Positions 1 to 6,330 are shown, numbered from the stretch's first letter. The stretch: 7,586 bases of DNA from Scatomorpha pullicola (GCA_018716545.1 DVJU01000138.1:1-7586); one strand, 5' to 3'. A program made the numbers and translations. Notes: generated by a model not told the origin, from the letters alone.

Positions 1-1
1 C

Positions 2-94
2 GTCATAATCATAGGCGTTATCGGAATTCTGATCGAAAAACTTATCCGCTTCCTTGAAAAGAAGCTGACCGGATGGCAGGAGACGATAAACTGA
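2..94 (+). CDS. ABC transporter inner-membrane permease, NitT/TauT (SsuC/TauC-like) class, C-terminal end only
   Basis: Only the last 30 codons and the TGA stop (92-94) are in the window; the gene enters from the left. The visible peptide is a hydrophobic stretch (VIIIGVIGILI) followed by an amphipathic basic end (EKLIRFLEKKLTGWQE). This matches the usual end of SsuC/TauC-type permeases, where the last transmembrane helix runs into a short basic cytoplasmic tail ending near a Trp. The family forms the membrane channel of importers for nitrate, sulfonates, taurine or related small anions. The stop overlaps the ATG of the following ATPase gene in TGATG, which implies translational coupling and one operon. 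Calling it a permease rests on this tail and on the ATPase and binding-protein genes that follow. Confidence 0.85.
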   Translation, partial: VIIIGVIGILIEKLIRFLEKKLTGWQETIN

Positions 95-903
95 TGGAAA
101 CCAATCTCACTAACTACATAGAAGGCGCGCCCGTAAAGGTGCATATAGATAACGTCGTCAAGAAATTCAACGGCCGCAACGGCGAGATGGTCGCCCTCAA
201 CGGCGTGACGCTCGACATCCACGACAACGAGTTCATCTGCGTCGTCGGCCCCTCCGGCTGCGGCAAGAGCACCCTGCTGAACATCATCGCCGGCCTGCTC
301 GAGCCCACCAGCGGCGAGGTCTACTGCGACGGCAAGCTCGTCGAGGGCACCGGCACCGACCGCGGCGTCGTGTTCCAGCAGTACGCCCTCTTTCCCTGGC
401 TGACGGTCAAGAAGAACGTCCGCTTTGCCCTCGAGATGCGCGGCATCAAGGGCAAGGAGGCCGACGAGCTGGCGATGAAGTACCTGGAGAAGGTCGATCT
501 CGTCAAGTTCGCCGACCACTACCCGAAGGAGCTCTCCGGCGGCATGAAGCAGCGCGTCGCCATCGCCCGCGCCTACGCCGCCGATCCCCAGGTTCTGCTG
601 ATGGACGAACCCTTCGGCGCGCTCGACGCCCAGACTCGCACCCAGCTCCAGAGCGAGCTGCTCGAGACCTGGGAGAATGACAAGAAGACCTGCTTCTTCA
701 TCACCCACGACGTCGACGAGGCCATCATCCTCGCGCAGAAGGTCATAGTCATGTCCGCCCGCCCCGGCCGCGTCAAGGCCATCATCGACATCGACATCCC
801 CTATCCCCGCGACCAGGAGACCAAGATGAGCCCGCGCTTCCTCGAGCTCAAGAACGAGATCTGGAGCCTGGTCTACCAGGAGTACCTGGAAGTTCGTAAG
901 TGA
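94..903 (+). CDS. ABC transporter ATP-binding protein, NitT/TauT (SsuB/TauB-like) class
   Basis: This is the cytoplasmic ATPase that powers the importer. With the start at 94 it has 269 residues, normal for the family. All ABC landmarks are present: Walker A GPSGCGKST (about 52-60), Q-loop in VFQQYALFPW (about 93-102), signature LSGGMKQ (147-153), Walker B VLLMDE (167-172), D-loop GALD (175-178) and the H-loop His in FITHDVDEA (His205). The FPWLTVKKNV stretch after the Q-loop is typical of the SsuB/TauB/NrtD branch. ATG 94 is preferred over the in-frame ATG 73 because it makes a TGATG overlap with the permease stop and has AGGAG at 78-82, whereas 73 lies inside the permease gene with no Shine-Dalgarno sequence. 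Ile codons are mostly ATC, unlike the genes after 2144. The transported substrate cannot be deduced from the ATPase. Confidence 0.95.
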   Translation: METNLTNYIEGAPVKVHIDNVVKKFNGRNGEMVALNGVTLDIHDNEFICVVGPSGCGKSTLLNIIAGLLEPTSGEVYCDGKLVEGTGTDRGVVFQQYALFPWLTVKKNVRFALEMRGIKGKEADELAMKYLEKVDLVKFADHYPKELSGGMKQRVAIARAYAADPQVLLMDEPFGALDAQTRTQLQSELLETWENDKKTCFFITHDVDEAIILAQKVIVMSARPGRVKAIIDIDIPYPRDQETKMSPRFLELKNEIWSLVYQEYLEVRK

Positions 904-904
904 G

Positions 905-925
905 ATGCGAAAGCATATCATGATA
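905..925 (+). other. Small inverted repeats in the ATPase/binding-protein gap
   Basis: The 48-base gap holds ATGC-GAAA-GCAT (905-916), a 4-bp stem with a GNRA-type tetraloop, followed by the perfect 10-base palindrome TATCATGATA (916-925). No T-tract follows, so this is not a terminator. In binding-protein-dependent transporter operons, such intercistronic structures can stabilise the downstream message so that binding protein is made in excess. That role is inference and the structure is weak. Confidence 0.25.
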
Positions 926-951
926 AATCAAAAATCAGGAGGAAACATTAA

Positions 952-2028
952 ATGAAGAAGCTTCTTGCACTTGTGCTGGCTCTCGTCATGGTGTTCGCCC
1001 TCGCCGCCTGCGGCTCCGGCGAAAGCACTCCGACGACCGACCCCAACGCCGGCGCCAGCACCACTCCCTCCGGCGACGACACCCCGAACGTCGAGCCGGT
1101 CACCATCAACATCGGCTACATGAACAACTACGGCAGCCTCTGGAGCCTGCTCGCGGCTCGCGAGATGGGCTACTTTGAGGAGCAGGGCATCACCCTCAAC
1201 CTCATCAGCTTCGACACCGGCCCGAACATCATCGCGGCCATGGAGGGCGGCAGCGTCGACATCGGCTACATCGGAGACGGCGCGCACAGCCTCTGCGTTG
1301 CGGGCAACGCCAGCATCATCACCCTCAGCCACATCTCCAACGGCGACGCCGTCATCGGCGGACCGAATGTTCAGAGCATCGCTGACCTCGCCGGCAAGAC
1401 CGTGGCCTACTCCACCGGCACCACCAGCTACAACATTCTTGTCCAGGCTCTCGCCACCGAAGGCCTGACCATGGACGACATCAACGGCATGGACATGGAT
1501 CCCTCCAGCATGGTCTCCGCCATGCTCTCTGGCAACGTTGACGCCTGCGCCATCTGGAGCCCGCAGAGCACCACCATCCTCGACGAGCTTGAAGGCGCCA
1601 CCGTCCTGGCCGACAACGTCACCTTCGCCGACCAGAGCATCGCCCTCTCCAGCTGGATTGTCCTCCCCGACAACCTCGAGAGCATGCACGACGTGCTGGT
1701 TCGCTTCCTCACCGCTCTGTTCCAGGGCATGGATTACGCCGCCGAGGAGAACCACGAGCAGGTCGCCCAGTGGGTCGCCGACGAGCTGAAGGTCGAGTAT
1801 GAGGACAGCTACGGCGAGACCACCAGCGGCGAGTGGATGACCGGCAAGGAAGTCTACGAGGGCGTCAAGGACGGCACCGTCCAGGGTTACTACGAGTTCC
1901 AGCAGGAGCTGATGATAGCCAAACCCGACAGCACTATCACCGAGGCCGTCCCCGTCGAGAACTACGTCGCCTTTGACCTCATCACCGAGGTTGGCGAGGC
2001 GCTCTACGGCGAGGCCGCTGCCGAGTAA
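952..2028 (+). CDS. ABC transporter substrate-binding lipoprotein, NitT/TauT (SsuA/TauA-like) class
   Basis: This is the extracellular, membrane-anchored receptor of the importer encoded just upstream (358 residues). Residues 1-20 form a lipoprotein signal: basic MKK, a Leu/Ala/Val core and the lipobox LAAC, with Cys20 as the predicted lipidated residue. A Ser/Thr/Pro/Asp-rich linker (about 21-48) leads into the binding domain. That domain shows the family's order of elements: INIGYMNNYGSLWSLLAARE with GYFEEQGI, an AAMEGGSVDIGYIG segment, and the hinge-region LAGKTVAYSTGTTSYNIL. A perfect AGGAGG (937-942) lies 9 bases before the ATG. The gene is 48 bases after the ATPase and ends just before a strong terminator, so it closes the operon. 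Isoleucine is almost always ATC (by hand count 19 of 22, with one ATA), suggesting high expression. Candidate ligands are sulfonates, taurine, nitrate/bicarbonate or thiamine-type pyrimidines; the sequence does not decide. Confidence 0.92.
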   Translation: MKKLLALVLALVMVFALAACGSGESTPTTDPNAGASTTPSGDDTPNVEPVTINIGYMNNYGSLWSLLAAREMGYFEEQGITLNLISFDTGPNIIAAMEGGSVDIGYIGDGAHSLCVAGNASIITLSHISNGDAVIGGPNVQSIADLAGKTVAYSTGTTSYNILVQALATEGLTMDDINGMDMDPSSMVSAMLSGNVDACAIWSPQSTTILDELEGATVLADNVTFADQSIALSSWIVLPDNLESMHDVLVRFLTALFQGMDYAAEENHEQVAQWVADELKVEYEDSYGETTSGEWMTGKEVYEGVKDGTVQGYYEFQQELMIAKPDSTITEAVPVENYVAFDLITEVGEALYGEAAAE

Positions 2029-2049
2029 TCAAAGCAAATATGCAAGCCC

Positions 2050-2080
2050 AAGGGGCGGCGGAACCGCCGCCCCTTTCTTT
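2050..2080 (+). terminator. Intrinsic terminator after the ABC transporter operon
   Basis: The arms 2050-2061 and 2064-2075 are perfectly complementary over 12 bases (AAGGGGCGGCGG against CCGCCGCCCCTT). Sterically this gives an 11-bp stem closed by a GAAC-type loop. The 3' side runs into TTTCTTT (2074-2080). It lies 22 bases after the binding-protein stop, and nothing in the intergenic space competes with this reading. Confidence 0.92.
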
Positions 2081-2106
2081 ACAAAACGGACATTTTGGAA
2101 TAGAAT
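2078..2106 (+). promoter_or_regulatory. Sigma-A type promoter for the kinase/regulator/amino-sugar operon
   Basis: TTTACA (2078-2083, 5 of 6 to TTGACA) and TAGAAT (2101-2106, 5 of 6 to TATAAT) are separated by exactly 17 bases. The expected start point is near 2112-2114, giving a leader of about 30 bases with a strong GGGAGGGG Shine-Dalgarno sequence (2131-2138) and the ATG at 2144. The -35 box overlaps the T-tract of the previous terminator. No clear operator repeat is visible between the -10 box and the ATG. Confidence 0.75.
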
Positions 2107-2143
2107 AAGCGTGTATGGCTCCGTGTGAAAGGGAGGGGAACTC

Positions 2144-3670
2144 ATGCTGCTTATTCTGTCCGCCGGGCTGATGATAGGCTCGGCTCTGACGCTGATACTC
2201 CGGCGCAACCGGGAGAGTCTGCTGCTGGCCGCCATCTGCCTCAGCCTGACCATATACCTGGTGGGGATAATGCTGCTAATATCCAAGCAGGGCGGCATAA
2301 CCCGCGACGTCGAGCGGTTCCTCTACTTCACCCACAGCGTGCGGCTGTGGTTCCAGTACCGATTTTTGACCTTCAACCAGCTCGGCCTCATCATAAACGT
2401 GGGACGCCACCTCTTTCCGCTGTTCCTGCTGATGATGACGGAGCGCTATACGATGGTGCCTGTCATCCGCAAGCGCCCGGCGCTTGCAGCACGGCTTTCA
2501 GCCGTGCTGCCGGTCCTGACGATGCTGCTCTATATACCGCAGGTCTACAGCGAGCTGGTGAGCATCATTCCCGGCTGGCGAGCCATCATGTTCTACATGA
2601 GCTACGGCTGGATAATAGCCTACCTGCTGCTCTCAACCGTGCTGCTCTGCTACGAGCTGTTCTCGATTACGATGCCCTTCTTCCGGCGCCAGTTTTTGAT
2701 GCTGGTGGTCTGCCTCGTGAGCCTTTCGGTGCTCTACTTCATATACTGCGGCCAGGACCCCGGGCAGGTGTACAACTTCTACAGCTACGACTATCTGGGC
2801 ATACGCGGAGTGGGGTACATGCTGCTGATGCCGGGACTGGCGGGGTATATCGCGCTCGTCGTCATAAACGTCGCCGGCGGCCTGCTGGGCATAGGTATGC
2901 TGCTGCGCTACACGGAGGACACCATCTCCAACAACCGCGACGACCCGGGTCTGGAGCGCAAGTTCGACGTCGCGCGCACGGGCGCGAGCGTGTTCGTGCA
3001 CGGCATCAAGAACCAGCTGCTGGCCAACCGCGTGCTGTATAAGCGCATACGCGCCGAGCTGGACAAGCCGGAGCCGGACATAGCCAAGCTCCGCGAGAGC
3101 ACCGACCGGCTGAGCGACATAAACGACACTCTGGTCGAGCGCAGCGAGGAGCTGTACCGCACGGTCAAGAGCAAGAGCGTGACGCTCGTCCCCGTGACTC
3201 TGACCGAGGTGGGCGAGGTCGCGGCCGACCGCTTCCGCAAGAAGTACCCCGAAGCGCCCCTGGAGCTGGATCTCCCGGCGGGCGTGCAGGTGCTGGCCGA
3301 CACCAACTATCTGGCCGAGGCGCTGTATAACCTCATGACCAACGGTTGGGAGGCCAACCTCGCAGCCGGGCACGAGGACAGCCCCGTGTCGCTCATCGGC
3401 TACAACGTGCGCCTCTACACGGTTCTGGAGGTGCGCGACAACGGCACGGGCATAGACCAGACCGAGCGCAAGCAGATCTTCGAGCCGTTTTACTCCAGCA
3501 AGAACACAAACTTCAACTGGGGCATGGGTCTATACCATGTCCGAACCATAGTTCGCAGCCATCTCGGCACCCTCCGAGTGGAAAACCGGAAGGGCGGCGG
3601 AGCGGCGTTTTTCATCCTCCTGCCGCGTTACGACGGCAGGACACGCCGGGAAGGGAGACGTGACAAGTGA
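2144..3670 (+). CDS. Sensor histidine kinase with a seven-helix membrane sensor domain
   Basis: This 508-residue membrane kinase phosphorylates the response regulator encoded next. Residues 1-254 show about seven hydrophobic helices (roughly 2-20, 25-46, 76-98, 115-135, 150-175, 184-202, 222-254). Basic loops (RRNR, RKRPALAAR, FFRRQ) put the N-terminus outside and the kinase inside. The last outer loop (about 203-221) is Tyr/Phe-rich (VYNFYSYDY) and may contact ligand. No PAS or HAMP domain is visible. The kinase core has an H-box FVHGIKNQLL (phospho-acceptor His286), N-box NLMTNGWEA (Asn400), G1 RDNGTGI (431-437), F-box IFEPFYSSK (445-453) and G2 NWGMGLYHV (458-466). His286 is followed by Gly rather than the usual Glu/Asp. 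The start is set by GGAGG 7 bases upstream. The stop overlaps the regulator's GTG start. ATA is the commonest Ile codon (19 of 33 by hand count), unlike the transporter genes. The signal sensed is unknown. Confidence 0.93.
   Translation: MLLILSAGLMIGSALTLILRRNRESLLLAAICLSLTIYLVGIMLLISKQGGITRDVERFLYFTHSVRLWFQYRFLTFNQLGLIINVGRHLFPLFLLMMTERYTMVPVIRKRPALAARLSAVLPVLTMLLYIPQVYSELVSIIPGWRAIMFYMSYGWIIAYLLLSTVLLCYELFSITMPFFRRQFLMLVVCLVSLSVLYFIYCGQDPGQVYNFYSYDYLGIRGVGYMLLMPGLAGYIALVVINVAGGLLGIGMLLRYTEDTISNNRDDPGLERKFDVARTGASVFVHGIKNQLLANRVLYKRIRAELDKPEPDIAKLRESTDRLSDINDTLVERSEELYRTVKSKSVTLVPVTLTEVGEVAADRFRKKYPEAPLELDLPAGVQVLADTNYLAEALYNLMTNGWEANLAAGHEDSPVSLIGYNVRLYTVLEVRDNGTGIDQTERKQIFEPFYSSKNTNFNWGMGLYHVRTIVRSHLGTLRVENRKGGGAAFFILLPRYDGRTRREGRRDK
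2486..2510 (+). repeat. Perfect 11-bp inverted repeat inside the kinase gene
   Basis: Arms 2486-2496 (GCAGCACGGCT) and 2500-2510 (AGCCGTGCTGC) are perfectly complementary around a TTC loop. They fall in the fourth membrane helix coding region (residues about 115-122) and are not followed by a T-tract. The codons used here (CTT GCA GCA CGG CTT TCA) are less GC-rich at the third position than their surroundings. This could be an mRNA structure, the trace of a small inserted palindromic element, or chance in GC-rich DNA. Confidence 0.6.
3618..3641 (+). other. Hairpin just upstream of the response-regulator ribosome binding site
   Basis: TCCTGCCG (3618-3625) pairs with CGGCAGGA (3634-3641) around an 8-base loop. 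It lies within the end of the kinase gene, 9 bases before the AAGGGAG (3651-3657) that serves the GTG start at 3667. It could tune translation of the regulator relative to the kinase; this is inference from position only. Confidence 0.35.
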
Positions 3671-4332
3671 TAAATATCCTGGTTGCCGAGGACTTCGACA
3701 TCATACGCGAAGACCTCTGCGACACGCTCTCGGCCGAGGAGGACATGTGCGTGGTCGGCCAGGCCGCCTCCGGCGCGGAGGCGGAGGCTCTGGCGCTGAG
3801 CACGGACTGCGAGGTCATCCTCATGGACATAGAGATGGAGACGACCACGGCCGGCATAAGAGCCGCCGAGCGCATACTTGAAAGGCGCCCGGAGCTGCTT
3901 ATCATCTTCCTCACCGCGCACGAGACCGAGAACATGATACTCACCAGCATGGGCGCGGGAGCCGTGGACTATATCGTCAAGGGCTGCTCCGACGAGGAGC
4001 TTTTGGCGCACATCCGCGCCGCGGCGGCGGGACACCCCATGCTGGACGCCAAGATACAGAACATGGTGTTCAAAGAGTACTCGCGGCTGCGCGCCAGCGA
4101 AAAGAGCCTGCTCTTTTTCATCAACTCCGTCAGCAAGCTCACCAGCGCCGAGCGCGACCTTATCCGCCTGCTGCTCGACGGCAAAAAGGTGCGCGAGATA
4201 GCCGACATCCGCTGCGTCGAGGTGGTTACGGTCAAGACGCAGATCAAGGGTCTGCTGAGGAAGTTCGGCTGCGCGAGGACAAAGGACATAGTGGAGCTTA
4301 TCCGTGAGCTGAACGTGGCTCACTTATTCTAG
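3667..4332 (+). CDS. Response regulator, NarL/FixJ family (receiver plus LuxR-type HTH)
   Basis: This is the 221-residue transcription-factor partner of the preceding kinase. The receiver domain (1 to about 120) keeps the acidic pair Glu8-Asp9, the phospho-acceptor Asp54 in ILMDIEM, Thr83 in FLTAHE and Lys105 in DYIVKG. The C-terminal LuxR-type helix-turn-helix (about 158-216) begins LTSAERDLIRLLLDG, continues with the recognition helix around VVTVKTQIKGLLRKFG, and ends near KDIVELI. Length and domain order are standard for NarL/FixJ proteins. The start is GTG at 3667, in a GTGA overlap with the kinase stop, with AAGGGAG 9 bases upstream; this implies coupled translation and a stoichiometric pair. 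The deaminase-like gene follows after only 23 bases without a terminator, so the amino-sugar genes are the obvious candidate targets, although a binding site cannot be identified here. Confidence 0.94.
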   Translation: MINILVAEDFDIIREDLCDTLSAEEDMCVVGQAASGAEAEALALSTDCEVILMDIEMETTTAGIRAAERILERRPELLIIFLTAHETENMILTSMGAGAVDYIVKGCSDEELLAHIRAAAAGHPMLDAKIQNMVFKEYSRLRASEKSLLFFINSVSKLTSAERDLIRLLLDGKKVREIADIRCVEVVTVKTQIKGLLRKFGCARTKDIVELIRELNVAHLF

Positions 4333-4355
4333 AACGTGAAAGGACGGCATTAAAG

Positions 4356-5171
4356 ATGGACTACTTCAAAATACCGGCGAGCGAGCTGGGCAAGGATTCA
4401 AAGATCCCCGTATACCCTCTGGGCGACTCGGGCGAGGTGTTCTATGAGCTGGCGCTCGAGATGGTCAACACGATAAAGGAGCACAACGCCGCGGGCGAGA
4501 AGACCGTGTTCATCTGCCCTGTGGGTCCCGTGGGGCAGTACCCCATCTTTGTGCGCCTGGTGAACCGTGACCGCGTCAGCCTGAAGAACTGCTGGTTCAT
4601 AAACATGGACGAGTACCTCAACGACGACGGCACGTACATAGACATAGAGAGCCCGCTCTCTTTCCGCGGCTTCATGCGCAACAACGTCTACACCAAGATA
4701 GACCCCGAGCTGCTCATGCCCGAGGAACAGCGCGTGTTCCCCGACCCCGCCGACCCCGGCAAGGTGGACGCCCTGATCGAAAAGCTCGGCGGCGTGGACA
4801 TAGCCTTCGGCGGAATCGGCATCAACGGCCACCTCGCGTTCAACGAGGCGCAGCCGGAGCTGAGCGCAGAGGAGTTTGCCAAGCTCGGCACCCGCACGCT
4901 CACGCTCACGCCCGAGACCAAGACCGCCAACGCCATCGGCGACCGCGGCGGCGCGATAATCGCCATGCCGAACAAGGCCGTGACCATAGGCATCAAGCAG
5001 ATACTCGGCGCGCGCAAGGTGCGCCTCGGCGTGTTCCGCGACTGGCACCGCGGCGTGGTGCGCCAGGCAGCCTACGGCGAGGTCAGCGCGGCCTTCCCCG
5101 TGACTCTGCTGCAAAACCACCCCGACGCGGCCATCTTCGCCAACGCCACCGCGTCCGCCCTCCCGTTCTGA
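4356..5171 (+). CDS. Glucosamine-6-phosphate deaminase/isomerase-like protein (NagB fold) with an altered phosphate loop
   Basis: This 271-residue protein is close in length to NagB (266 in E. coli), which converts GlcN-6-P to fructose-6-P plus ammonia. Catalytic positions are kept: Asp85 in INMDEYL (E. coli Asp72), and GGIGINGHLAFNE (152-164) with His159 and Glu164 (E. coli His143, Glu148). Asn157 replaces E. coli Asp141, as in B. subtilis NagB. The substrate side differs. The PTGGTP phosphate loop reads PVGQYP (58-63), the TRVAN arginine is Lys189 (TKTAN), and the phosphate-contacting lysine (E. coli Lys208) aligns with Arg232. The ATG has AAAGGA (4339-4344) 11 bases upstream. The gene lies between the two-component pair and a deacetylase gene, which supports an amino-sugar role. 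It may act on GlcN-6-P, GalN-6-P or another amino-sugar derivative; family membership is firm, substrate is not. Confidence 0.85.
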   Translation: MDYFKIPASELGKDSKIPVYPLGDSGEVFYELALEMVNTIKEHNAAGEKTVFICPVGPVGQYPIFVRLVNRDRVSLKNCWFINMDEYLNDDGTYIDIESPLSFRGFMRNNVYTKIDPELLMPEEQRVFPDPADPGKVDALIEKLGGVDIAFGGIGINGHLAFNEAQPELSAEEFAKLGTRTLTLTPETKTANAIGDRGGAIIAMPNKAVTIGIKQILGARKVRLGVFRDWHRGVVRQAAYGEVSAAFPVTLLQNHPDAAIFANATASALPF

Positions 5172-5172
5172 C

Positions 5173-6330
5173 ATGAGGCGCACGATATTTACGGGCGGAG
5201 CGGTGTTCACCGGCGGCGAGCTGGTAAACACCGAAGTGCTGGTCGCCGGCGACCGCATAGCCGCCATAGGCGACGCGCTGCCCCGCGAGGGCTGCGAGGT
5301 GCTCGATTTGCGCGGGAACATACTCTCGCCGGGCTTCATAGACGTGCACACCCACGGCGGCGACGGCGTGGACATCAACGCCGCCGACCACGCTCAGCTT
5401 GCAAAGCTCTCGCGCTTTTTCGCCAGCCAGGGCGTGACCGGCTTCCTGGCCTCGATACTCACCGACACGGTGGACGCCACCATGACCGCCATCGACTCGG
5501 TGTGCGAGTTCATGGACAACCCCGCCCTGGGCGCCAAGTGCCTGGGCATACACCTGGAAGGACCCTTCCTGTGCATGAAGTACAAGGGCGCCATGCCGCC
5601 GGAGCTGCTGCGCAGCGGCGACGCGCAGCTGTTCCGCCGCTATCAGGCCCGCGCGCAGGGGAGGGTGCGGTACATGACCGTGGCTCCCGAGGTCGAGGGC
5701 GTGCTGGACATGCTCGACGAGCTGCGCGGCGAGTGCGTCATGGCCATCGGCCACTCCGACGCCGACTACGAGACGGCGCGCGAGTCCATACGCCGCGGCG
5801 TCTGCTCCTGCACGCACACCTTCAACGTCATGAGCCTTTTCCACCAGCACCGCCCGGCGGTCATGGGCGCCGTGCTGGAGAGCGACGTCTACTGCGAGGC
5901 CATCTGTGACGGCCGCCACCTGCACCCGGGCACGGTGCGCATGCTGCTCAAGTGCAAGGGCTGGGACAAGGTGGTCGCCATAACCGACTCCATGCAGGCC
6001 GCCGGCCTGCCCGACGGGGAGTATATGCTGGGCATAAACCCCGTCACCGTCACGGACGGGGACGCCAAGATCTCCGGAACCGACATCCGTGCGGGCAGCA
6101 CGCTCACCCTGGCGCAGGCGGTGAAGAACATACGGCGCTTCACCGGCGCGGAGATAGAGCGGGTGCTCCCGCTGCTGACCGCGAACCCCGCAAAGCTCAT
6201 CGGCGAATACCACCGCCGCGGCGACATAGCCGTGGGCAAGGACGCAGACCTGGTCGTCCTTTCGCCGGAGCTCGACATACTTGCCACCTGCTCGGCGGGC
6301 AAATTCGTCTACGCCGCCGACAAAGAATAA
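5173..6330 (+). CDS. N-acetylglucosamine-6-phosphate deacetylase-like amidohydrolase (NagA/AgaA family)
   Basis: This 385-residue cytoplasmic metal hydrolase is expected to remove acetate from an N-acetyl amino-sugar phosphate, feeding the deaminase-like enzyme encoded one base upstream. Motifs in order: HTHGG (59-63; a metal-binding HxH as in B. subtilis, where E. coli has QLN), HLEGPF (127-132, Glu129), GHS (193-195, His194), CTHTFNVM (213-220, His215), DGRHLHP (246-252, His249), and ITDSMQAAG (270-278) with catalytic Asp272. The ITDSMQAAGLPDGEY stretch resembles AgaA (GalNAc-6-P deacetylase). Two substrate-contact positions are unusual: Met141 where the GAH/GTH histidine (E. coli His143) is expected, and His226 where the REPG arginine (E. 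coli Arg227) is expected. The ATG follows the previous stop by one base and has no Shine-Dalgarno sequence, so translation is probably coupled. The substrate could be GlcNAc-6-P, GalNAc-6-P or a relative. Confidence 0.9.
   Translation: MRRTIFTGGAVFTGGELVNTEVLVAGDRIAAIGDALPREGCEVLDLRGNILSPGFIDVHTHGGDGVDINAADHAQLAKLSRFFASQGVTGFLASILTDTVDATMTAIDSVCEFMDNPALGAKCLGIHLEGPFLCMKYKGAMPPELLRSGDAQLFRRYQARAQGRVRYMTVAPEVEGVLDMLDELRGECVMAIGHSDADYETARESIRRGVCSCTHTFNVMSLFHQHRPAVMGAVLESDVYCEAICDGRHLHPGTVRMLLKCKGWDKVVAITDSMQAAGLPDGEYMLGINPVTVTDGDAKISGTDIRAGSTLTLAQAVKNIRRFTGAEIERVLPLLTANPAKLIGEYHRRGDIAVGKDADLVVLSPELDILATCSAGKFVYAADKE

Noticed and set aside
73..93. Upstream in-frame ATG adding seven residues (MAGDDKL) to the ATPase
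   Set aside because: It lies inside the permease gene with no Shine-Dalgarno sequence; ATG 94 overlaps the permease stop and has AGGAG at a usable distance.
904..951. Possible separate promoter for the binding-protein gene (TATCAT or GATAAA as a -10 box)
   Set aside because: No acceptable -35 box is found 16-18 bases upstream of either candidate; co-transcription with the ATPase gene is simpler.
928..1755. Antisense open frame of 275 codons opposite the binding-protein gene
   Set aside because: Its Val/Asp/Gly-rich composition and lack of motifs mark it as a shadow of the lipoprotein gene.
2125..3042. Overlapping + strand open frame of 305 codons inside the kinase gene
   Set aside because: It has low-complexity Arg/Ala/Pro/His composition and no family resemblance, while the kinase frame encodes clear membrane helices and kinase boxes.
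4333..4355. Possible promoter or terminator between the regulator and the deaminase-like gene
   Set aside because: The 23-base gap holds only the AAAGGA ribosome site; there is no hairpin or -10/-35 pair.
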